From: an uncultured Collinsella sp. | Lineage (GTDB): Bacteria; Actinomycetota; Coriobacteriia; Coriobacteriales; Coriobacteriaceae | Length of the DNA: 25,179 nt | Assembly: GCA_900548815.1 (NCBI GenBank) | Contig: URLR01000028.1 | Span: forward strand, 1-25,179 | Reading direction: 5' to 3' | In this document: positions 20,531 to 25,179 of the stretch, one piece after another | Layout: every line of letters starts with the position of its first letter | How positions within the stretch are numbered: position 1 is the first letter of the stretch | Notes under the pieces: model-generated | The model's database searches: none | Seen by the model: the letters and a program-made list of their open reading frames with translations, nothing else | What the model was told of the DNA's origin: nothing | Program-made: the position numbers and the translations under genes

Positions 20531-21023
20531 CTTGTACAGCCTTATCAATCAAATGGGAAAGCTCCATTGCGCGGTCACCGTGCGCCTCGAGCGTTATCGT
20601 TCGCACATCGCTGTCGCCCTCATCACGCTTGAGCGTCACCGAAAGATACTCATCCGTCAGCTCGTCCTGGAATTGTTCGCCCCATTCCAGCAGGCAAGCA
20701 CCCTCGTAGCCCAGCACATCGAAAATGCCCGTATCCTCGAGCTCGTAGGCATGCTCCAGGCGGTATAGATCAAAGTGAAACAGCGGAATACGACCTTGAT
20801 CGTGAACGGCCATGAGCGCAAACGTAGGACTCGTAACCATATGCCCATCGCCCAGCCCGCGCGAGACGCCCTTGGTAAAGTGAGTTTTGCCCACTCCCAG
20901 GCCACCGGTCAGGATGAGCACATCGCCGTCCTCAAGGCACGGTGCAATTAGCTCGCCAAAGTACTCCGTATCGGCAGCGCAAGTCGTTTTGTAAGTACCT
21001 ACCCCCAGGCGCTCCAGGGACAT
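20517..21023 (-). CDS. tsaE: tRNA t6A biosynthesis ATPase TsaE
   Basis: A 168-residue P-loop ATPase that activates the TsaB-TsaD complex in t6A37 formation. Walker A is GGLGVGKT at residues 40-47, followed by FTKGVSRGLG. The typical TSPTFALM and LYRLEHAYELEDTG segments appear, and LLEWGEQF is the family's conserved Glu/Trp motif. The start at 21023 has TAAGGAG at a good distance, right after the stop of the glycosylase gene. The 3' end overlaps the tsaB part of the next gene by 14 bp, so translation is coupled and all t6A components here come from one transcript. No TsaC/Sua5 is in the window. Confidence 0.94.
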   Translation of the reverse strand: MSLERLGVGTYKTTCAADTEYFGELIAPCLEDGDVLILTGGLGVGKTHFTKGVSRGLGDGHMVTSPTFALMAVHDQGRIPLFHFDLYRLEHAYELEDTGIFDVLGYEGACLLEWGEQFQDELTDEYLSVTLKRDEGDSDVRTITLEAHGDRAMELSHLIDKAVQDELA

Positions 21024-21035
21024 ATATGCTCCTTA

Positions 21036-21656
21036 TTATTCCGAGGCGTCCTCTGGTGCGGGATGTCGCTCCAGATAATCGCCCAGCATCTTAAAGTCTT
21101 CCTCCAGCAGCTCCTGCCACGCCGGATTGCGCAGCGCTGCTGCCGGATGGAACGTGGGCATTACTACAAAATGCCCCATCTGGTGGAACCTGCCGCGCAG
21201 CTTAGTAATGCCAATCTCGGTCTTAAGCACAAAGTGCGTCGCGGGGTTGCCGAGCGTCACGATAATATCGGGCCAGATGCTTCGAATCTGCTCACGCAAA
21301 AACGGCGAGCAAGCCAGTACTTCCTCGGGACGTGGATTGCGGTTTCCCGGCGGGCGGCACTTAAGCACGTTGGCAATGTAGACGTCTTCGCGTTTGAGCC
21401 CCGCCAGCGACAAAATGCCGTTGAGGTCCTCGCCTGCCGCCCCCACAAAGGGCTCGCCCTGCAAATCCTCATTGCGGCCCGGCGCCTCGCCAATAAACAT
21501 CACACGAGCGCGGGGGTTTCCCACGCCAAACACGATATTGTGACGCGACTGGTAGAGCTGGCAGAGGTGACAATCGCCCAGAACGGCCTCAATTTCCTCG
21601 AGTGCGACCTCACGTGGTGCCTGATGGGTATGGCCGGGGATGTGCATGACGCCCAT
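21036..21656 (-). CDS. Uracil-DNA glycosylase, family 4 (4Fe-4S)
   Basis: A 206-residue base-excision repair enzyme that removes uracil from DNA. The four cluster cysteines of family 4 are all present at 29, 32, 100 and 116 (CHLC, LKCRPPGNRNP, LAC). Motif GEAPGRNED (56-64) and the C-terminal HPAAALRNP match the active site. The length is usual for the family. It sits between alr and tsaE in the housekeeping operon, 8 nt after the alr stop, with a weak AGGAAC ribosome binding site. A second ATG at codon 4 is an alternative start. Its insertion into the acpS-nnr-alr-tsa cluster probably reflects co-transcription and not a shared pathway. Confidence 0.93.
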   Translation of the reverse strand: MGVMHIPGHTHQAPREVALEEIEAVLGDCHLCQLYQSRHNIVFGVGNPRARVMFIGEAPGRNEDLQGEPFVGAAGEDLNGILSLAGLKREDVYIANVLKCRPPGNRNPRPEEVLACSPFLREQIRSIWPDIIVTLGNPATHFVLKTEIGITKLRGRFHQMGHFVVMPTFHPAAALRNPAWQELLEEDFKMLGDYLERHPAPEDASE

Positions 21657-21664
21657 AGCGGTTC

Positions 21665-22810
21665 CTACACGTAGACCTTGTCGAGACGCATGCCAAAGCC
21701 GCAGGCGACCTCGTAGTTAATCGTTCCGCGCAGTCGGGCCATCTCGTCCATAGTGATCTCGGCATCGCCATCGCGGCCGACAATGATCATCTCGTCACCA
21801 TACTCGGCCTCGGGAATCTCGTGTGCCGGGTTGGACTGAATGGCGACCATAAACTGGTCCATGCAGATATTGCCAACCTGATGCACACGCTCGCCGCGAT
21901 ACAGCACATCCATACGATTGGAAAGCGTACGCGATAGGCCATCGGCATAACCGATCGGCAGCGTGCAGATCTGAACGCGCGTACGCGGTACGCGGTAGGT
22001 AAAACCGTAGCCCACGCCCTCACCCATCGCAGGGTGTGCCACGCGCGTCACGCGCGCATGGACGCTCATAACGGGATCAAGCTGCATCACGCGGCCACTC
22101 AGCTCGCACGGCTGCATGCCATACAAGCCAACGCCGGCGCGAATCATATCAAAATGCATCGAGGGGTCGAGCATCGAGGACGGCGTGTTGGCGCAGTGCA
22201 CGATACCGCACTCAAAACCCGCATCCTTAATGGCCTGAACGGCCTCGGTAAAGCGCTGACACTGCAGCTTGTAGTCCCAGCCCGAAGGTTCATCGGCCGT
22301 GGCGAAGTGCGTAAATACGCCGTCGCACTGAATACCGCGATGGAAATTTATACCGCGGACAAAGTCGAGCACCTGCGTGTAGTGAACGCCGATACGATTC
22401 ATGCCCGTCTCGATGGCGAGATGATACTTGCCCACTTTGCCCGCCGCGACGGCACATTCGCCATACGCAAGAGCAAAATCAGACGTATAGACCGAAGGCA
22501 TGATATCAAACTCGAGCAACGTCGGAATGGCCTCGATAGGCGGCTCGCTTAGGATGAGGATGGGTTTCGTAATCCCGCCCTGTCGGAGCTCAACGCCCTC
22601 GTTAACCGTCGCCACGGCAAACATGTCGGCACCGGCCGAATACATGATCTTGGCGCACTCAACAGCTCCATGACCATAAGCATCGGCCTTGACCACGCAG
22701 CACAGGCGCTGACGTGGATTCAGCAAGTTCTTATAGGCCCTCGTGTTGCGACGGAGCGCCCCGCGGTCGATCTCGACCCAGGACCAGCGCGTCAAATCGG
22801 CTTTATTCAT
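21665..22810 (-). CDS. alr: Alanine racemase
   Basis: A 381-residue PLP enzyme that interconverts L- and D-alanine for peptidoglycan. The PLP lysine is Lys41 in VVKADAYGHGA. The second catalytic base is the tyrosine of GVGYGFTYR, followed by TLPIGYADGLSR. The substrate-entry CMDQFMV motif and the N-terminal barrel motifs (FTHFATADEP) are present. The length is normal. It starts 2 nt after the nnr stop (TAA-TC-ATG), so the two are tightly coupled. Confidence 0.96.
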   Translation of the reverse strand: MNKADLTRWSWVEIDRGALRRNTRAYKNLLNPRQRLCCVVKADAYGHGAVECAKIMYSAGADMFAVATVNEGVELRQGGITKPILILSEPPIEAIPTLLEFDIMPSVYTSDFALAYGECAVAAGKVGKYHLAIETGMNRIGVHYTQVLDFVRGINFHRGIQCDGVFTHFATADEPSGWDYKLQCQRFTEAVQAIKDAGFECGIVHCANTPSSMLDPSMHFDMIRAGVGLYGMQPCELSGRVMQLDPVMSVHARVTRVAHPAMGEGVGYGFTYRVPRTRVQICTLPIGYADGLSRTLSNRMDVLYRGERVHQVGNICMDQFMVAIQSNPAHEIPEAEYGDEMIIVGRDGDAEITMDEMARLRGTINYEVACGFGMRLDKVYV

Positions 22811-22812
22811 GA

Positions 22813-24429
22813 TTAGTCATCCGACCCTTCGTCCATGATTCCCAGATCTTCGAGCGCATCCTTTGCCGCCAGTTCCATGGCCGGACCGATCAAGTCGATA
22901 AGATCGGTCGCGATGACGCTCTTCTCACCATACTCCGTCGCCGCGGCAAAACCGGCGTAGCTGTGAAGTGCGACGGCGTACGAATACAGCAACTCCCAAC
23001 GATCCATCTCGTCGCGCATGGTGGCAAGCGTGCCGGCCAAAATACCCGCGAGAACATCACCCGAACCGGCAGTTGCCAGAGAAGCCGGACCCGAGAGCGG
23101 CAGCAGCACACGCTCAACGCCACAGATAGCCGTCGTCGGCCCCTTGGCAATGACAACCAGGTTGTCGGAGCCTGCAGCCCAGACAACCTTCTGCGCGGCT
23201 GCAATCGCAGTACCAAGGTCGTTCACCTCGTCACCGGCAACCAGACGCGAAAGTTCACGATAGTGCGGCGTCATAACCAACGGCTGCTCGCGACGATACA
23301 TCTCGGGATTACTATCAATACCGTCAATGGCAATCTTAGCAAGGCAGTTGAGTGCATCGGCGTCCAAGATAAGCGGCACATCAAGCTCGAGCAAGCCCGA
23401 AACCACCTGCATAGCGCCGGCAGATGTCGTCATACCGGGACCGCACAGTACACAGCTGTACTTCTTTGCAATCTCGCACACCGTCATGCGCGCAGCGGCG
23501 CCAAAGGAGCCGCGGGAATCAGACGGAATAGCAAAGACGGGAATCGAAGGAAGTGCCATGCGAATAAGATTGGCGCAGGCGTCAGGAGCCGCGACTGCCA
23601 CGTAACCAGCACCCGCGCGAGCTGCAGACTTGGCCGCCATAATGGCAGCACCAGGATATTGCGCAGATCCGGCGACAATAAGCACAGAGCCACGGGAATA
23701 CTTATCGATATTCGTAGGTAGTGGGGCAAAGTAATCAACTAAGTCACCGGGCTCGACAATCTCGGCGGCGTGGTCGACATCATCGATGACCTCGTCAAGA
23801 CGGTCGTAAAGATTGCCGCAGATCAAATCGCCAGCATACTCAGGACCATCAGCGCTATACAGACCAATCTTGGGCGCAATCATCGTCACCGTATGCTCGG
23901 CACGAATGCAGTCGTCATCAACAACGCCCGTCTCGGCATTCAGGCCCGAGGGAACATCAATGGATACGACACAATCGGCGCATTCATTGACCGTAGGAAT
24001 CCAGATGGAGAACGGCGCACGCAGATTTCCGTGGAAACCGGTACCAAAAATGGCATCGACAACAACATCGGCCTTATCGATCAAAACCTCGAGTTCGTCA
24101 CGCGAGGGGCCGACGCAAACGTGCACATCGCGGCCGGCAGTACGACGAGCAACATGACGTGCCAGAGCAGCAGGAATCTCATCCGGCTCAACCGGAGAAA
24201 CGATATCCACGTCCACACCCTTATGGCTCAGGATATCGGCGGCAACCCAACCGTCGCCGCCATTATTACCAAAACCGACCAGAACGAGAACCCGATCGGG
24301 ATTGAGCTTCAAGACCTCGTTGGCGGCAAACTCACCCGCTAGCTCCATAAGCTCGGCCTTCGAAGTCCCTTCGCGTTCGATGATATCCTCGAGACGAACG
24401 ACTTCTTCGGTACTCAAAACCGGTTTCAT
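22813..24429 (-). CDS. nnr: Bifunctional NAD(P)HX epimerase / ADP(ATP)-dependent dehydratase
   Basis: A 538-residue fusion that repairs hydrated NADH and NADPH. The N-terminal YjeF_N epimerase (about 1-215) has GFGNNGGDG at 52-60 and DAIFGTGFHGNLRAPF. The C-terminal ribokinase-like dehydratase (about 240-530) has SVLIVAGSAQYPGAAIMAA, LDADALNCLAK, MTPHYRELSRL and the catalytic TAGSGDVLAGILAG near 455. Both active sites look intact. Its start codon directly follows the acpS stop. The fusion is the common bacterial form. Confidence 0.95.
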   Translation of the reverse strand: MKPVLSTEEVVRLEDIIEREGTSKAELMELAGEFAANEVLKLNPDRVLVLVGFGNNGGDGWVAADILSHKGVDVDIVSPVEPDEIPAALARHVARRTAGRDVHVCVGPSRDELEVLIDKADVVVDAIFGTGFHGNLRAPFSIWIPTVNECADCVVSIDVPSGLNAETGVVDDDCIRAEHTVTMIAPKIGLYSADGPEYAGDLICGNLYDRLDEVIDDVDHAAEIVEPGDLVDYFAPLPTNIDKYSRGSVLIVAGSAQYPGAAIMAAKSAARAGAGYVAVAAPDACANLIRMALPSIPVFAIPSDSRGSFGAAARMTVCEIAKKYSCVLCGPGMTTSAGAMQVVSGLLELDVPLILDADALNCLAKIAIDGIDSNPEMYRREQPLVMTPHYRELSRLVAGDEVNDLGTAIAAAQKVVWAAGSDNLVVIAKGPTTAICGVERVLLPLSGPASLATAGSGDVLAGILAGTLATMRDEMDRWELLYSYAVALHSYAGFAAATEYGEKSVIATDLIDLIGPAMELAAKDALEDLGIMDEGSDD

Positions 24430-24969
24430 CTATGCTCCTAGCGTATCTAGCGAAGCATCGCCCAGGTGCTCCGTCAATGCTGAATTCTGCAGCTGCTCAA
24501 GCTCATCTAAAACAGAGCGAGCCTCTTTAAATGTCTGCGCTACGCGTTCCTTGGTGCTCACCTTTTCTTCCTTAGGCTTAGGTCGAGCATCTTCGGTAAT
24601 CGCGATGGCATTCGCAACGGCTAAGTCTCCTGTAAGCGTAATGGAAAGAGCGACCTCAACAACACCCAGCTCTTGAGCGATCTCGAGTGCACGGCCCGAA
24701 AGCAGCGCCTTCGGTTTGCCGAGTTTATCACGCGTTACCGAAACATCCTTGCGACCCACGCCTTGACTAAAACCCGTGCCAAGAGCTTTAAGCACCGCCT
24801 CGCGCGAAGCAAAGCGGCTGGCATAGTGAGCAGCGGGACGCGATGATGCATCGCAATAAGCACGCTCTTCTTCGGTAAACACACGCCGAGCAAACGACGG
24901 CGTCTTTTCAAGAATTGATTTCATGCGGGAAATCTCGACGATATCAACGCCGATACCAGCTTCAGCCAT
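24430..24969 (-). CDS. acpS: Holo-[acyl-carrier-protein] synthase with C-terminal extension
   Basis: 179 residues. The enzyme transfers 4'-phosphopantetheine from CoA to acyl carrier protein. The magnesium/CoA residues are Asp9 in GIGVDIVEI and Glu57 in RFASREAVLKALGTGF; SITLTGDLAVANAIA closes the core at about 130. Typical AcpS proteins end there. This one adds about 50 charged, helix-prone residues (PKPKEEKVSTKERVAQTFKE onward) of unknown role, possibly a coiled coil. I chose ATG 24969, which has GGAGGTG directly upstream; an earlier in-frame ATG (24981) precedes that site. It is the first gene of the operon. Confidence 0.93.
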   Translation of the reverse strand: MAEAGIGVDIVEISRMKSILEKTPSFARRVFTEEERAYCDASSRPAAHYASRFASREAVLKALGTGFSQGVGRKDVSVTRDKLGKPKALLSGRALEIAQELGVVEVALSITLTGDLAVANAIAITEDARPKPKEEKVSTKERVAQTFKEARSVLDELEQLQNSALTEHLGDASLDTLGA

Positions 24970-24998
24970 GTTCACCTCCATATCGCACAGACTAAGTT

Positions 24999-25028
24999 AT
25001 TGTAGCCCGTTCACAGAAGATGCGACAA
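24999..25028 (-). promoter_or_regulatory. Promoter of the acpS-nnr-alr-udg-tsaE-tsaBD operon
   Basis: On the minus strand, TTGTCG (25023-25028) and TACAAT (24999-25004) are spaced 18 bp apart. The -10 is about 30 bp from the acpS start, giving a short leader. Confidence 0.6.
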
Positions 25029-25078
25029 ACGAGGGTTATAAAACACAGCTACTATGTGAGACAAAAGCCCGCAAACGC

Positions 25079-25110
25079 AAAAAAGGGGGAGGCCGCGAGG
25101 CCTCCCCCTT
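25079..25110 (-). terminator. Terminator of a minus-strand gene at the right edge
   Basis: AAGGGGGAGGCC (25083-25094), loop GCGA, GGCCTCCCCCTT (25099-25110) is a perfect 12-bp stem, followed on the minus strand by TTTTTTGC. It lies 1 nt after the stop codon proposed for the partial gene. Confidence 0.85.
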
Positions 25111-25111
25111 C

Positions 25112-25179
25112 TCAGTTCAAGCGTACGGCTCGGTGCCGTCCACCGGTCAGCGGCGCCCTGGCCTCCCACGGGCTGACCC
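25112..25179 (-). CDS. 3' end of an unidentified gene, partial
   Basis: On the minus strand one frame is open from the window edge to a TGA at 25112-25114, ending in SPWEARAPLTGGRHRAVRLN. The stop sits directly before a strong terminator, which supports a real gene end. About 21 codons are too few to assign a family. Confidence 0.4.
   Translation of the reverse strand, partial: VSPWEARAPLTGGRHRAVRLN

Noticed and set aside
11595..25044. Shared 12-mer GGGTTATAAAAC at 11595 and 25033
   Set aside because: Several 12-mer matches are expected by chance in 25 kb, and the flanks do not match.

Overview
The window looks like a chromosomal segment of a Collinsella-type Coriobacteriia (Actinomycetota). 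This is an inference from the codon composition, the GC-rich coding DNA, the gene set and the style of the intergenic repeats; no taxonomic marker gene is present. The first 36 bases are not genomic. They are a Nextera/Tn5 sequencing adapter left on the contig end, fused in frame to a 5'-truncated glycogen phosphorylase gene.

Left third (38-10452): carbohydrate metabolism. A truncated glgP (+) ends in a terminator and is followed by a six-arm alternating inverted repeat array. A minus-strand CUT1 sugar ABC operon follows: Tat-type lipoprotein binding protein, two permeases and a UgpC/MsmK-type ATPase, with hairpins between cistrons. Upstream of it sits a TreR-like GntR regulator (-), and divergent from that an unusual single polypeptide: an alpha-glucoside-type PTS EIICB fused to a HAD-IIB (Cof-type) phosphatase. 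This suggests PTS uptake coupled to dephosphorylation of the imported sugar phosphate.

Middle (10566-17353): a polyprenyl diphosphate synthase, a cytoplasmic protein with two peptidoglycan-binding repeats, and tRNA-Gln(UUG) on the plus strand. On the minus strand are a long protein with an N-terminal winged-helix-like region, a disordered charged middle and a JetD-like Toprim C-terminus, and a CstA-family transporter. The CstA gene has a long leader ending in an intrinsic terminator just before the start codon, with competing upstream pairings.

Right third (18146-24969): a compact minus-strand housekeeping operon, acpS - nnr - alr - family 4 uracil-DNA glycosylase - tsaE - tsaB/rimI/tsaD. 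The last gene is a three-domain fusion. The operon has a recognisable promoter. The tail of another minus-strand gene and its terminator lie at the right edge.

The most unusual content is non-coding. Three copies of a roughly 136-bp element (12942-13078, 17722-17857, 17999-18133) keep an identical core, while their outer, middle and apical helices differ in sequence and remain complementary. This is covariation visible inside a single window. Two copies lie 8 and 12 nt after stop codons of minus-strand genes, and the third is followed by a terminator-like hairpin.
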